A stretch of 64,000 nt of DNA from Amycolatopsis aidingensis (GTDB lineage: Bacteria > Actinomycetota > Actinomycetes > Mycobacteriales > Pseudonocardiaceae), in assembly GCF_018885265.1 (NCBI RefSeq), contig NZ_CP076538.1:5864001-5928000 (forward strand), in the 5' to 3' direction. A program made the translations under genes and the position numbers. A model generated the notes under the pieces. The model did not search any database and was not told where the DNA came from. It saw nothing but the letters and a program-made list of their open reading frames with translations. Position 1 is the stretch's first letter. The number at the start of each line of letters is the position of its first letter. Of the stretch, positions 10,589 through 19,521 are shown piece by piece.

Positions 10589-11266
10589 TTAGGGCAGCTT
10601 CCAGTTCACCGGCTCGGCGCCCTGCTGTGCCAGCAGCTCGTTGGCCCGGCTGAACGGGCGGGAGCCGAAGAACCCGTTGTGCGCCGACATCGGGCTGGGA
10701 TGCACCGACTCCACGCAGGGCACCCGGCCGAGCAGGGGCTTGAGCTTGCGCGCGTTGCTGCCCCACAGGATCGCGACCAGCGGCTCGTCCCTGGCGGCCA
10801 GCGCGCGGATCGCCTGGTCGGTGACCTCTTCCCAGCCCTTGCCCTGGTGCGAGTTGGGCGCGCCGGGCCGGACGGTGAGCGCCCGGTTCAGCAGCAGCAC
10901 CCCCTGCTCTGTCCACGGCGTGAGGTCGCCGTTGCTCGGCTGCGGGTGGCCGAGGTCGTCGCAGTACTCGCCGAAGATGTTGATCAGGCTCTTCGGCAAC
11001 GGCCGGACATCGGGGGCCACCGCGAAGCTCAGCCCGATCGGATGCCCCGGCGTCGGGTACGGATCCTGGCCGACGATCAGCACCCGCACCTCGTGGAAGG
11101 GCTGCTGGAAAGCGCGCAGCACGTTGTCCCCGGAAGGCAGGTAACTGCGGCCAGCCGCGATCTCGGCGCGGAGGAATTCCCCCATCTCCCGGATCCGGTC
11201 CGCCACCGGTTCGAGGGCCTTGGCCCAGCCTGCTTCGACAACGTCCTGGAGCGGTCGCGCGGTCAC
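10589..11266 (-). CDS. ung: Uracil-DNA glycosylase family 1
   Basis: A GTG at 11266 begins 225 residues typical of family-1 UDG. The water-activating loop [16 protein letters not shown] (Asp about residue 69), the uracil-recognition Asn in [14 protein letters not shown], and the DNA-intercalation loop [18 protein letters not shown] with the catalytic His are all present. It removes uracil from DNA and starts base-excision repair. It lies 11 bp after a GNAT gene and shares a cluster with thiL, as in mycobacteria (Rv2976c-Rv2977c). Confidence 0.97.
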   Translation of the reverse strand: MTARPLQDVVEAGWAKALEPVADRIREMGEFLRAEIAAGRSYLPSGDNVLRAFQQPFHEVRVLIVGQDPYPTPGHPIGLSFAVAPDVRPLPKSLINIFGEYCDDLGHPQPSNGDLTPWTEQGVLLLNRALTVRPGAPNSHQGKGWEEVTDQAIRALAARDEPLVAILWGSNARKLKPLLGRVPCVESVHPSPMSAHNGFFGSRPFSRANELLAQQGAEPVNWKLP

Positions 11267-11277
11267 GATCCGCTACC

Positions 11278-11766
11278 TTACCCGGTCTGTTCAGGGACCA
11301 GTTGTCTGGCAAGGCACACGCTTTCCGCGTAGTGGCGGTAGTACCCGAACTTCGGGATGTCGGTGTAACCACAGGAGCGGTACAGCGCGATGGCCTCCGG
11401 TTGCTTGGTCCCGGTCTCCAGCACCGCCCGGCGCCTTCCGGCGGCCACCGCGGTGCGCTCCAGTTCGGCGAGCATCGCACGGGCGAACCCGCGACCCCTG
11501 GCATCGGTGGTCACGTACATGCGCTTCAACTCCACGTCGCCGGGCAGAAAGTCCGGCTCCGGACCGTCATGCGCCCGCCAGGCACCGGTCGCCACCGGCG
11601 CCCCGTCCAGGTAGCCGACCAGGAACAGGCCATTCGGCGGGGTGAACTCCTCGGCATGCATGGCGGTCAGGTCCGGCGCGCCGTAGCGCACCACGTACTC
11701 CTGCTGGACCTCGTCCATCAGCTTGACGGCGTCCGGGTGATCGAAAGGGGTAACGCGAATGTCCAC
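11278..11766 (-). CDS. GNAT family N-acetyltransferase
   Basis: About 162 residues from a GTG at 11766 (a TTG at 11775 is the alternative). The acetyl-CoA loop is seen in VTTDARGRGFARAMLAELE, and the C-terminal beta-bulge region in AIALYRSCGYTDIPKFGYY. The substrate cannot be predicted. It sits between thiL (21 bp upstream of this start) and ung (11 bp downstream) on the same strand, so it is probably in the thiL-ung operon. Confidence 0.85.
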   Translation of the reverse strand: MDIRVTPFDHPDAVKLMDEVQQEYVVRYGAPDLTAMHAEEFTPPNGLFLVGYLDGAPVATGAWRAHDGPEPDFLPGDVELKRMYVTTDARGRGFARAMLAELERTAVAAGRRRAVLETGTKQPEAIALYRSCGYTDIPKFGYYRHYAESVCLARQLVPEQTG

Positions 11767-11787
11767 CCGATCCAAGATATCCAGAAC

Positions 11788-12759
11788 TCAGCGCCAGTGT
11801 TCCCAGCCGCCGCCCCGCTCGTAGGGGCTGCCGTCCACCGTCACCCCGGTGTCCGGCAACAGCACGGTACCGATCTGCTCCCAGCCCTCGGGCAGGTCGG
11901 CAAAGGAGGGGAAGGTCGCGGCGAGCGCGTGGTCCTCGCCCCCGGTCAGCACCCAGTGCAGCGGGTCGGCCCCGAGCGCGGAGCCGACGTCGACCAGTTT
12001 CTGGTCCACCCGCAGCCGGTCGGTGCGCACGTCCAGGCCCACCCCGGAGGCCTCGGCCAGGTGGCCGAGGTCGGCGAGCAGCCCGTCCGAGACGTCGATC
12101 ATGGCGGTGGCCCCGGCGGTCGCTGCGGCCGGGCCTGCCGCGTACGGCGGTTCCGGGGCACGCTGCGCGTTCACCACGCCGACCGGGGAGCGGAAGCCCC
12201 TGCCGAGCACGGCCAGACCGGCCGCGGCCCAGCCGAGCCGCCCGCACACGGCGAGAATGTCCCCCGGCCGGGCACCCGATCGGGTCACCGGCGGGCGACC
12301 GCCGAGGTCGCCAAGGGCTGTGACGCTCACCACGAGCTGGTCGGCACGCACCACGTCCCCGCCGACCAGGCCGGCCCGCGCCCTGCTCGCCTCGGCCCAC
12401 ATGCCCTCGGTGAGCCCGGTGAGCAGCGAGACCGGGGTGTCTCCCGGACAGGCCAGCCCGACCAGGGCCGAGGTCGGTACGGCGCCCATGGCCGCGAGGT
12501 CGGCGAGGTTCACCGCAACGGCCTTGCGGCCGATCTGCTCCGGGCTGGACCAGTCGAGCCGGAAGTGCACGCCGCTGACCAGCACATCCGTGGTCGCGAC
12601 GACGCGACCATCGGGCGCAGCCACCAGCGCCGCGTCGTCGCCGGGCCCGAGCAGGGTGGTCGCGGGCTGAGCCCGGTCCGCCACCATCTTCCGGATCAGA
12701 CCGAACTCGCCGAGCGCGGCGACGGTGTCCTCGCCTGCTCTGCCGTCCGCGGACACCAC
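11788..12759 (-). CDS. thiL: Thiamine-monophosphate kinase
   Basis: About 323 residues, an AIR-synthase-type kinase that phosphorylates thiamine monophosphate to the cofactor TPP. Diagnostic stretches are LGEFGLIRKMV, GDDAALVAAPDGRVVATTDVLVSGVHF, the metal-binding Asp in VAVNLADLAAMGA, GLVGGDVVRAD, and the C-terminal SDGLLADLGHLAEASG and TGGEDHALAATFP. A GGAGGT ribosome site just upstream favours one of two adjacent GTG codons (12759 or 12756) over the TTG at 12777. The gene heads the thiL-GNAT-ung group and is divergent from the Lrp-type gene. No TPP riboswitch is visible. Confidence 0.95.
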   Translation of the reverse strand: MVSADGRAGEDTVAALGEFGLIRKMVADRAQPATTLLGPGDDAALVAAPDGRVVATTDVLVSGVHFRLDWSSPEQIGRKAVAVNLADLAAMGAVPTSALVGLACPGDTPVSLLTGLTEGMWAEASRARAGLVGGDVVRADQLVVSVTALGDLGGRPPVTRSGARPGDILAVCGRLGWAAAGLAVLGRGFRSPVGVVNAQRAPEPPYAAGPAAATAGATAMIDVSDGLLADLGHLAEASGVGLDVRTDRLRVDQKLVDVGSALGADPLHWVLTGGEDHALAATFPSFADLPEGWEQIGTVLLPDTGVTVDGSPYERGGGWEHWR

Positions 12760-12877
12760 ACCACCTCCGATCGCCAATAGTCGGATGCCCGATGTTTGCC
12801 GGACTGGGGTACGTTGCCAGAGTCAACGCTGGCTTGATTCAACACTGAGAAGATCGATGTAGACGAAGGGGCGCGCC

Positions 12878-13111
12878 GTGGTCCACGCATACATCCTCAT
12901 CCAGACCGAGGTCGGCAAGGCGGCTTCCGTCGCGGCCGAGATCTCCGGGATTCCCGGCGTCACCAGTTCGGAGGACGTCACCGGCCCCTACGACGTCATC
13001 GTGCGCGCCGCGGCGGACAACGTGGACGAGCTCGGGCAGCTGGTCGTGGCGAAGGTGCAGAACGTCGAGGGGATCACCCGCACGCTGACCTGCCCGGTCG
13101 TGCATCTGTGA
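12878..13111 (+). CDS. Stand-alone Lrp/AsnC ligand-binding (RAM) domain protein
   Basis: This 77-residue protein is a free RAM (ACT-like) domain: VHAYILIQTEVGKAASVAAE, then GVTSSEDVTGPYDVIVRAAAD and VQNVEGITRTLTCPV. It lacks the helix-turn-helix of full Lrp/AsnC regulators. Such proteins form octameric rings and may sense amino acids or partner with full Lrp proteins; the partner is unknown. The start is GTG at 12878. The DUF3515 gene follows 19 bp later, suggesting a two-gene operon. Confidence 0.92.
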   Translation: MVHAYILIQTEVGKAASVAAEISGIPGVTSSEDVTGPYDVIVRAAADNVDELGQLVVAKVQNVEGITRTLTCPVVHL

Positions 13112-13130
13112 GCCATGTTGTAGTGGGCGG

Positions 13131-13697
13131 GTGACCGATACCGAATCCGGGGCTCCGCCCAGGGCACTGATCGTCGTCGCCACCGTGCTGGCGGTGGCCT
13201 TGGCCGTCGGCGTCGCGTTGTTCGCGCTGCTGGGCCCCGGTGAGCAGGACCCTGCGGAGCAGCCGGACCCGGCGACCGGGCCACTGGCCCTGGTGCCGGT
13301 GCCCGCGCCCGACGCGGGCTCGCCAGCCTGCGGGAAGCTGATCGGCGCCGCGCCAGGGGCGCTGACCTCCGCCGGGGACACCCTCCCCCGCAGGGACCTC
13401 GCCGAACCGGCGCCGCAGGCCACCACGGCCTGGGGCGCGGGGGGCTCGGACGAGGCCGTGGTGCTGCGCTGCGGGCTGGAACGCCCGCCGGAGCTGACCC
13501 GCACCTCGAACCTGCGGGTGATCAACGAGGTGCAGTGGCTGCACGTGCCGGGTCAGGGGTCGGCCACCTGGTACGTGGTGGACCGCGAGGTGTACGTGGC
13601 GCTCACCGTGCCGGAGCAGGCGGGCACCGGCCCGCTACAGGAGATCTCCGACCTGGTCGACCGCACGCTCCCCCAGGTCCCCCTCCGCTTCGGCTGA
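13131..13697 (+). CDS. DUF3515 family membrane-anchored protein
   Basis: This 188-residue protein has one N-terminal transmembrane helix (ALIVVATVLAVALAVGVALF) and an extracytoplasmic domain. That domain contains SPACGKLIGAAPGAL and VVLRCGLERPPELT, whose two cysteines could pair, then WYVVDREVYVALTVPEQAG. The family is uncharacterised and lies beside ddl and thiL in many actinobacteria (Rv2980 in M. tuberculosis), so an envelope role is inferred from location only. Its 3' end faces that of ddl, 9 bp away. Confidence 0.88.
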   Translation: MTDTESGAPPRALIVVATVLAVALAVGVALFALLGPGEQDPAEQPDPATGPLALVPVPAPDAGSPACGKLIGAAPGALTSAGDTLPRRDLAEPAPQATTAWGAGGSDEAVVLRCGLERPPELTRTSNLRVINEVQWLHVPGQGSATWYVVDREVYVALTVPEQAGTGPLQEISDLVDRTLPQVPLRFG

Positions 13698-13706
13698 CAG
13701 CGGCGG

Positions 13707-14804
13707 TCAGCGCAGGCCGGTGCCGCGGGCCAGCGCGGTGTCCACCAGGGTGGACAGCAGGGTGCGGTAGTCCAGGCCGGTGACCCCCCACATCTTCGGG
13801 TAGGCGGAGGTGGTGGTGAACCCGGGCATGGTGTTCACCTCGTTGATGGTCAGCCCGCCGTCGGCGCCGACGAAGAAGTCCACCCGCGCCAGCCCCTGGC
13901 CGTCCAGTGCCCCGAAGGCCCGCACCGCCATCGCCCGCACCCGTTCGGTCACCTCGTCGTCGAGCTTGGCCGGAATGTCCAGTTCGGCCTCCTCGCCGAG
14001 GTACTTCGCGTCGAAGTCGTACCAGGCCGAGGGATCCTCGGACAGCACCCGGATCTCGGCAGGCAGCGAGGCCTCCACCCGGCCGTCCGGGAACTCCAGC
14101 ACGCCGCACTCCACCTCACGGCCGACCACCGCGGCCTCCACCAGCACCTTGGGATCGGTCTGCCGCGCCAGCGCGATCGCCGCGTCCAGCTCGGACCAGT
14201 CGCTGACCTTGCTGATCCCGACCGAGGAACCCGCGCGGGCCGGTTTGACGAACACGGGAAGCCCGAGGCGATCCCGCTCGGCGGCATCCAGGGTGGACTG
14301 TCCACGCCGGATCGTCGCGTAGGTACCGACCGGAAGCCCTTCCGCGGCAAGCAGTTTCTTCGCGTACTCCTTGTCCATCGAGGCCGCGCTGGCCAGTACC
14401 CCGGCCCCCACGTATGGGATTTCGGCCAGCTCGAGCAGCCCCTGCAGGGTGCCGTCCTCGCCGAAGGCGCCGTGCAGCACCGGGAACACCACATCCGCGC
14501 TGCCGAGCACCTCGGCCTCGCCACCCGGCTCCAGGCTGATCAGGTCACGCTGGGTGGGGTCGCCAGCCAGTACCAGCGCCGTGCCGCCGTCCACCGAGGG
14601 CAGCTCGCGGCCGTGGATCTCCAGTGTCTTCGGGTCGGAACTGCCCAGCACCCAGCCACCGGAGGGGGTGATGCCGACCGGGATGATCTCGAAGCGGTCC
14701 GGGTCCAGATTGGCCAGGATGCTGCCAGCGGACACACACGAGATCGTGTGCTCGGTGCTGCGGCCCCCGAACACGACGGCCACGCGTGTCTTCCGTGCGC
14801 TCAT
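13707..14804 (-). CDS. ddl: D-alanine--D-alanine ligase
   Basis: This 365-residue ATP-grasp enzyme makes the D-Ala-D-Ala dipeptide for peptidoglycan. Visible signatures are [20 protein letters not shown] at the N-terminus, [36 protein letters not shown], and the Mg-binding end [26 protein letters not shown]. The serine in ...SCVSAGS and the tyrosine in [10 protein letters not shown] fit a dipeptide ligase rather than a D-Ala-D-Lac ligase. It lies close to gpsA and thiL as in mycobacteria. Confidence 0.96.
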   Translation of the reverse strand: MSARKTRVAVVFGGRSTEHTISCVSAGSILANLDPDRFEIIPVGITPSGGWVLGSSDPKTLEIHGRELPSVDGGTALVLAGDPTQRDLISLEPGGEAEVLGSADVVFPVLHGAFGEDGTLQGLLELAEIPYVGAGVLASAASMDKEYAKKLLAAEGLPVGTYATIRRGQSTLDAAERDRLGLPVFVKPARAGSSVGISKVSDWSELDAAIALARQTDPKVLVEAAVVGREVECGVLEFPDGRVEASLPAEIRVLSEDPSAWYDFDAKYLGEEAELDIPAKLDDEVTERVRAMAVRAFGALDGQGLARVDFFVGADGGLTINEVNTMPGFTTTSAYPKMWGVTGLDYRTLLSTLVDTALARGTGLR

Positions 14805-14862
14805 GGGCGGTCACCCTACCGGGCGCTTGTGCAGACAAGTCCGGGCGCTTATGTGGACAAGC

Positions 14863-16206
14863 TCAGCGCAGCAGGCCCACCAGCACGCCGAGCGCGTCCC
14901 GCAACGCTGCCCCGGAGCAGCCCGCGTACCCCACCGCGACCCCGTGCCGGTCGGGTACGCCGGCGAAGTGCCTGCTGAGGCTGTCCAGCACGATGCCATC
15001 GGCCCGCCCGGCCGCCAGCCGCTCCCGCTCGGTTGCCGCCGAGGCCAGCGGCACCACCAGGTGCGCGCCCGCGTCGTCGCCGAGCACCGGGACACCCGCC
15101 GCGCGCAGCGCACCCACCAGCATCGTCCTGCGCTCAGACAGCTCCCGGCGCAGCCTGCGCAGATGCCTGCCGAGGTCACCGGCACGGGCCAGCTCGACCA
15201 GCACCCGCTGGCCCGCGGGCGACGGCCGGGTGCCGGTGCGGTCGCGGTACTCCAGCACCGTCGTGGTCACCGGTTCGGGCGCGACCATCCAGCCCGCCCC
15301 GAGCGTGGGGGTGAGGATCTTGCTGGTGGTCCCGAGGTGGGCCACAACGTCCGGCGCGAGCGCGGCCAGCAGCGGCAGCGGCGCCACATCGAACCGCAGC
15401 TCGCCGTCGTAGTCGTCCTCGATCAACAGGAAGTCCTCGGCCCGTGCCCGCTCCACCAGCTCCACCCTGCGCGCCGCGCTCATCCGGCTGCCCATCGGGT
15501 ACTGGTGCGCGGGCGAGCAGTACACCGCCCGCGCCCCGCGCGGCACCGAGTCGGGGCGGATGCCCTCCTCGTCCACCGCGACCGGGGCGACCCGCAGTCC
15601 CGCGCACCGGAACGCCTGCACCGCACGCTGGTAGCCCGGTTCCTCCACGGCCACCAGGTCGCCGCGCTCCAGCACGGCCGTTGCCAGCTCCACCACGGCG
15701 GCGGTGGTGCCGCCGGTGGCCAGCACCGACTCGGTGCCCACGTCCAGCCCGCGGTGGCGCAGCAGGTGCTCGGCGATCGCGGCCCGGTACTCCGGCAGGC
15801 CTGCCCGTTGCGCGGTGGACAGCGGGGCCGCGTCCGCGGCGGCCCGCCAGGCCCGGCGCCAGGCCGCACGGTCCAGCCCTTCGGCCCAGGGCACCCCGAG
15901 GGTGAGGTCCAGCAGCCCGGCCGGGGTGCCCTCGCGTTCCACCACGGCGCGGCGCGCGGGCCTGCCCGCGGGCGGCGAGGTGGTGACGTAGGTACCAGAT
16001 CCGTGCCTGCCGAGGATCCAGCCCTCGGCATGCAGCTGCTCGTAGGCCGCCGAGGTGACGGTCCGGCTCACCCCGAGCCTGCCCGCCAGCGCACGGGTGG
16101 AGGGCAACCGGTCGCCACCACGAAGGTGCCCGTGTGCGGCGGCATCGCGCAGGGCGTCGGCGAGTTGCACGGCCAGCGGGACCTCGGATTCGCGGTCCAG
16201 GCTCAT
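14863..16206 (-). CDS. MocR-type regulator (GntR HTH fused to aminotransferase fold)
   Basis: About 447 residues from an ATG at 16206. An N-terminal winged helix (PLAVQLADALRDAAAHGHLR, GDRLPSTRALAGRLGVSRTV) is joined to a fold-type-I PLP domain. The PLP lysine is in LGTTSKILTPTLG, and LIEDDYDGELRF is the family motif. It probably senses PLP or an amino compound and regulates the divergent FMN split-barrel gene. An ATG at 16299 would extend it by 31 residues but leaves only 30 bp for two promoters. The inverted repeat AGTGGC-N11-GCCACT at 16286-16308 would then be coding. It is better seen as a candidate operator. Confidence 0.88.
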   Translation of the reverse strand: MSLDRESEVPLAVQLADALRDAAAHGHLRGGDRLPSTRALAGRLGVSRTVTSAAYEQLHAEGWILGRHGSGTYVTTSPPAGRPARRAVVEREGTPAGLLDLTLGVPWAEGLDRAAWRRAWRAAADAAPLSTAQRAGLPEYRAAIAEHLLRHRGLDVGTESVLATGGTTAAVVELATAVLERGDLVAVEEPGYQRAVQAFRCAGLRVAPVAVDEEGIRPDSVPRGARAVYCSPAHQYPMGSRMSAARRVELVERARAEDFLLIEDDYDGELRFDVAPLPLLAALAPDVVAHLGTTSKILTPTLGAGWMVAPEPVTTTVLEYRDRTGTRPSPAGQRVLVELARAGDLGRHLRRLRRELSERRTMLVGALRAAGVPVLGDDAGAHLVVPLASAATERERLAAGRADGIVLDSLSRHFAGVPDRHGVAVGYAGCSGAALRDALGVLVGLLR

Positions 16207-16329
16207 CGGCAACGCGGTCTCCGCGCCCCGTGTCCCGGCCCGGCGCGTGGCAGCGGACACAATTGGCCTTTCGGTATCGGACGACAGTGGCTGTTCCATG
16301 ATGCCACTACCGGCGGCAGCCTGAGGTTC

Positions 16330-17007
16330 ATGACCGAGCTCGCCACCCCGCTGTCCTCGACCGCACGCACCCGGCTCGGCCGCAAACGAGACCGGGCCGC
16401 CACCGACCGAGCCGCCCTGCACGCGATCCTGGACGAGGCGCTGGTCTGCCATCTCGGCCTGGTGGTCGACGGCGCGCCGGTGGTGCTGCCGACCGGCTAC
16501 GGGCGCGCGGGCGACACGCTGTACCTGCATGGCTCGACCGGCGCGGCCAGCCTGCGGGCGGCGGGGGCCGGCACCGAGGTCTGCGTCACGGTCACGCTGC
16601 TGGACGGGATCGTCTACTCCCGCTCGGTGAACAACCACTCGATGAACTACCGCAGCGCGGTGATCTACGGCACGCCACGGGAGCTCACCGAACGCGCGGA
16701 GAAGCTGCATGGGCTGCGGGTGCTGACCGACCACCTCGCCCCCGGCTCATGGGAGCACGCCAGGGAGGTCAACGCCAAGGAGTTCGCCGCGGTCACCGTG
16801 CTGGCGCTGGACCTCAGCGAGGCCTCGGTGAAGATGCGCTCCGGCGCCCCGGCCGATCCTCCCGAGGACGTCCGCGGAGTGGAAGCCTGGGCGGGGGTGC
16901 TCCCGGTGCACACCACCTTCGGCGTCCCGGAGCCCGCCCCGGAGCTGGCCGCGGAGACCCCGGTCCCTGCGCACGTCAGCGGTCGGAAACCCGCACCGGG
17001 CCGCTGA
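16330..17007 (+). CDS. Pyridoxamine 5'-phosphate oxidase-family (FMN split-barrel) protein
   Basis: This 225-residue protein has the FMN-binding split-barrel fold: LVCHLGLVVDGAPVVLPTGYGRAGDTLYLHG, then SVNNHSMNYRSAVIYGTPREL. It resembles Nim/PNPOx-like flavin reductases more than true PdxH. It is divergent from the MocR regulator, which fits vitamin B6-linked control. Its last 32 bases overlap the 3' end of the cysteine dioxygenase gene on the other strand. The reaction and substrate are unknown. Confidence 0.87.
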   Translation: MTELATPLSSTARTRLGRKRDRAATDRAALHAILDEALVCHLGLVVDGAPVVLPTGYGRAGDTLYLHGSTGAASLRAAGAGTEVCVTVTLLDGIVYSRSVNNHSMNYRSAVIYGTPRELTERAEKLHGLRVLTDHLAPGSWEHAREVNAKEFAAVTVLALDLSEASVKMRSGAPADPPEDVRGVEAWAGVLPVHTTFGVPEPAPELAAETPVPAHVSGRKPAPGR

Positions 17008-17464
17008 GCGGATCCAGCCGGAACGGGCGCATGGTCCGGCCCGCCGAGCGGTAGACGTGGATGCTGACCGCGGGGTCCGGTCCCAGGTTGCGCACCTGGT
17101 GCACGTAGCCGGGGCCGAACACCCTGGACTGGCCCGCGGTGAGCGCGTGCTCCTCGCGCAGCACCCGGCCGTCCCTGGCCCGCCGGGCCACGGTCTCGGC
17201 GAGGTCGCCATTGACCACGGTGAAGGCCCCGGTGGCGCGGCCGTGGTCGTGCAGGTCGGTTTCCTGGCCCGGCAGCCAGCTGAGCAGCCATACCTGCTGC
17301 CCCGCGTCGGCGGTGATCAGCGCGGCGAAACGCTCGTCGGGGTCGTAGCGGAGCAGGTTCCGCCACCGGTCGCGGTCGGCGGCGAACTCGAGCGCGACCC
17401 GGACCGGGTGGCGCAGGACGGGATTCTCGGCACCCGCGACGGTGCCTGCCGGAACGGCGAACAT
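16976..17464 (-). CDS. Cysteine dioxygenase-like cupin
   Basis: About 162 residues from an ATG at 17464, with a GAGG ribosome site upstream. The cupin iron ligands are visible as HDH in GQETDLHDHGRATGAFTVVN and a third His in FGPGYVHQVRNLG. The ending is VSIHVYRSAGRTMRPF. The family oxidises cysteine (or 3-mercaptopropionate) to its sulfinate. A 21-codon open frame ending in Cys codons lies 53 bp upstream and looks like a cysteine-responsive leader, which supports cysteine as the relevant metabolite. The 3' end overlaps the PNPOx-family gene by 32 bp. Confidence 0.88.
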   Translation of the reverse strand: MFAVPAGTVAGAENPVLRHPVRVALEFAADRDRWRNLLRYDPDERFAALITADAGQQVWLLSWLPGQETDLHDHGRATGAFTVVNGDLAETVARRARDGRVLREEHALTAGQSRVFGPGYVHQVRNLGPDPAVSIHVYRSAGRTMRPFRLDPLSGPVRVSDR

Positions 17465-17517
17465 GGAAGTGTCCTCGGAAAGTGTCGGGATAGGTCGGAT
17501 CTGCAGGATCGGGAGGA

Positions 17518-17583
17518 TCACCGACACGGACACAGCGCGCTGGCGACGAGGCGCAGGTCGATGTGACCGCGCCGCTGCGTCAT
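17518..17583 (-). CDS. Cys-rich regulatory leader peptide upstream of cysteine dioxygenase
   Basis: An ATG at 17583 opens a 21-residue peptide beginning MTQRRGHIDLR and ending LVASALCPCR, followed by TGA. Its two Cys codons sit just before the stop. The pattern (basic start, H-x-D-L, then V-x-S-A-[IL]-C) matches the small leader peptides found in front of sulfur-metabolism genes in actinobacteria. In mycobacteria, Cys-rich leader ORFs act as cysteine-responsive attenuators. Here it would tune the downstream dioxygenase gene, which starts 53 bp later, to the supply of Cys-tRNA. No strong terminator is obvious in the gap, so control may be translational. Confidence 0.75.
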   Translation of the reverse strand: MTQRRGHIDLRLVASALCPCR

Positions 17584-17656
17584 ACCAGGCGTCAACACGC
17601 CGCACACCAAACCAGGCCGGCCCGGCCCAGTCAATTCCTCTCACCCCATGGGACTT

Positions 17657-17669
17657 GCTGTGAGTGGGG
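17657..17669 (+). repeat. Half copy of the TGTGAGTG palindromic repeat
   Basis: The sequence GCTGTGAGTGGGG matches the left outer arm of the palindromes at 10503-10552 and 45129-45230 but has no partner arm nearby. It lies 10 bp past the gpsA stop codon (on the minus strand). It may be a decayed copy; the short match makes chance possible. Confidence 0.35.
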
Positions 17670-17678
17670 AAGGGCGGG

Positions 17679-18704
17679 TCAGGACCATTCGTGTTTGCGC
17701 TTGCGGCCCAGTAGTTCGGCACCGACCTGGGCGGGGTCCATGCCCTCATGGCACACCCGGTACATCGCGTCGGTGATCGGCATGTCCGCGCCGACCGAGG
17801 CGGCGAGCTGCCGGATCGAGGAGCAGGACATCACCCCCTCCGCGACCTGGCCACCCCCGGCCCGCTGCGCCTGTTCGACCGTCTCCCCCCTGCCAAGCCG
17901 CTCGCCGAAGGTCCGGTTCCGTGACAGCGGGGAGGAACAGGTGGCCACCAGGTCCCCCACCCCGGCCAGGCCGGCGAAGGTCAGCGGGTCGGCCCCGAGC
18001 TTGGTGCCCAGCCGGGCCATCTCGGCGAGGCCCCTGGTGATCAGGGTGGCGGCGGTGTTCGTGCCGAAGCCCATACCCGCGGCCATCCCGCAGCTCAGCG
18101 CGATCACGTTCTTGCAAGCGCCACCGAGCTCGCAGCCGACCACGTCGGTGTTGGTGTACGGCCGGAAGTACCCGGTGGAGCAGGCCAGCTGGACCGCTAC
18201 CGCCCGGTCGTGGTCGGTGCACGCGATGACCCCGGCCGCGGGCTGTTCCTCGGCGATCTCCCTGGCCAGGTTCGGCCCGGACACCACGACCACCTGCCCG
18301 GCGGGGATCCCGGCGACCTCGGCGATCACCTCGCTCATCCGCTTGCAGGTGCCCAGCTCGACGCCCTTGGCCAGGCTGATCAGCGGCACGTCCCGCGGCA
18401 GCAACCCGCGCCAGGCCTCCAGGTTGTCCCGCAGCCGCTGGCTCGGTACCGCCAGCACCACCGCGTCGGCACCGTCCAGCGCGCGGGCCGGGTCCGCGGT
18501 GGCGGTGAGCCGCTCCGGCAACCGCACCCCGGGCAGGTAGTCCGCATTGGAACGCCGCTCCCGGATCTCCCGCGCGACCTCTTCGCGGCGCGCCCACATG
18601 GTGACCTCGCGGCCGGCGTCGGCGAGCACCTTGGCGAAGGTCGTGCCCCAGGAGCCCGAGCCCAGCACGGCAGGCCGCCGGATGTCCAGCCCGGTACCCG
18701 CCAT
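17679..18704 (-). CDS. gpsA: NAD(P)-dependent glycerol-3-phosphate dehydrogenase
   Basis: The 341-residue product converts dihydroxyacetone phosphate to sn-glycerol 3-phosphate for phospholipid synthesis. It has the Rossmann motif [46 protein letters not shown], the catalytic lysine in [19 protein letters not shown], and [21 protein letters not shown]. The start ATG at 18704 shares bases with the restored stop of the plsC gene upstream (TGATG). The acyltransferase and this enzyme are thus coupled, supplying and using glycerol phosphate in the same lipid pathway. Confidence 0.97.
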   Translation of the reverse strand: MAGTGLDIRRPAVLGSGSWGTTFAKVLADAGREVTMWARREEVAREIRERRSNADYLPGVRLPERLTATADPARALDGADAVVLAVPSQRLRDNLEAWRGLLPRDVPLISLAKGVELGTCKRMSEVIAEVAGIPAGQVVVVSGPNLAREIAEEQPAAGVIACTDHDRAVAVQLACSTGYFRPYTNTDVVGCELGGACKNVIALSCGMAAGMGFGTNTAATLITRGLAEMARLGTKLGADPLTFAGLAGVGDLVATCSSPLSRNRTFGERLGRGETVEQAQRAGGGQVAEGVMSCSSIRQLAASVGADMPITDAMYRVCHEGMDPAQVGAELLGRKRKHEWS

Positions 18705-19410
18705 CAGCCCGCGTCCATCCGCTCGGACCGCTGCTGCGGTGGCCGCTCGCCCTGATCTCGGCCAGCAGCGCGGTCACCTCGTCCATCAGCAGGTCGGTCA
18801 CCTCACGCAGCAGCGCGTTCGAGCCGGGCCGCTGCCGCTGCGCCGCGAGGTCCACCGGGTTGCCGACCAGGTGCACCACGGTCTTGCGGGGCAGCGGGCG
18901 GAACTTCTTGGTGTAGCCGTTCCAGATGTCCTGCGTGCCCCAGCGGGCGATCGGCAGCACCGGCACGTCGTTCTCCAGTGCCAGCCTCGCCACCCCGGTG
19001 TAGGAGTGCTTCGGCCAGCCCGCGGGGTCCTTGGTGATAGTGCCCTCCGGATAGATCACCACCACCTTGCCCTCGCGCAGGGCCTGGTGCGCTGCGCGCA
19101 GGCTGTCGCCCGCGCTGGAGGTGCCCCGGTACACCGGGATGCCGCCGGAGCCGAGGAAGATCCGGCCGAAGATCGGCGCCCGCGCCACGCTGTCCTTGGC
19201 GAGGAACCGGGGAACGCGCTTGTTGCGGTGCACGAACACCGCGTCGGCCGCGGGGTCCAGATGCGAGACGTGGTTCAGCACCAGCAGCGCCGGTCCCTGC
19301 CGGGGAATCCGCTCGCTGCCCCGGTAGACGCGCTTGCCGAGCCAGCTCAGCGGGTAGAACAACGCGGCAGCGGCTCCGACCCAGAAACCGCCCTTCTCGC
19401 GATCGCCCAA
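18704..19410 (-). CDS. plsC: 1-acyl-sn-glycerol-3-phosphate acyltransferase, 3' frameshift
   Basis: About 235 residues from a TTG at 19410 preceded by AGGAGG. The acyltransferase block [13 protein letters not shown] (HX4D), [12 protein letters not shown], the substrate-binding [10 protein letters not shown], and [20 protein letters not shown] are clear. The frame breaks after [14 protein letters not shown]: as written it reads on into gpsA without a stop. Adding one base to the CCC run at 18750-18752 gives the normal ending [15 protein letters not shown] and a stop overlapping the gpsA ATG. The enzyme acylates lysophosphatidate to phosphatidate at the membrane. Confidence 0.88.
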
Positions 19411-19521
19411 GACTCCTCCTCGTGTGCCGGATCGCCCGATCCTCCCCCGACCGGTGACCCAGCGCCAACAAGGGGTGGTCGGCACAGGCGCGCATGCCGC
19501 CGTTCGGGTAATGATGGTGAG

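Noticed and set aside
11302..12780. Long plus-strand frame opposite the GNAT and thiL genes
   Set aside because: Low-complexity composition without family features; thiL and GNAT motifs are clear on the minus strand.
12760..12877. A TPP riboswitch upstream of thiL
   Set aside because: The short divergent gap lacks the conserved CUGAGA-type core, and thiL is not usually riboswitch-controlled.
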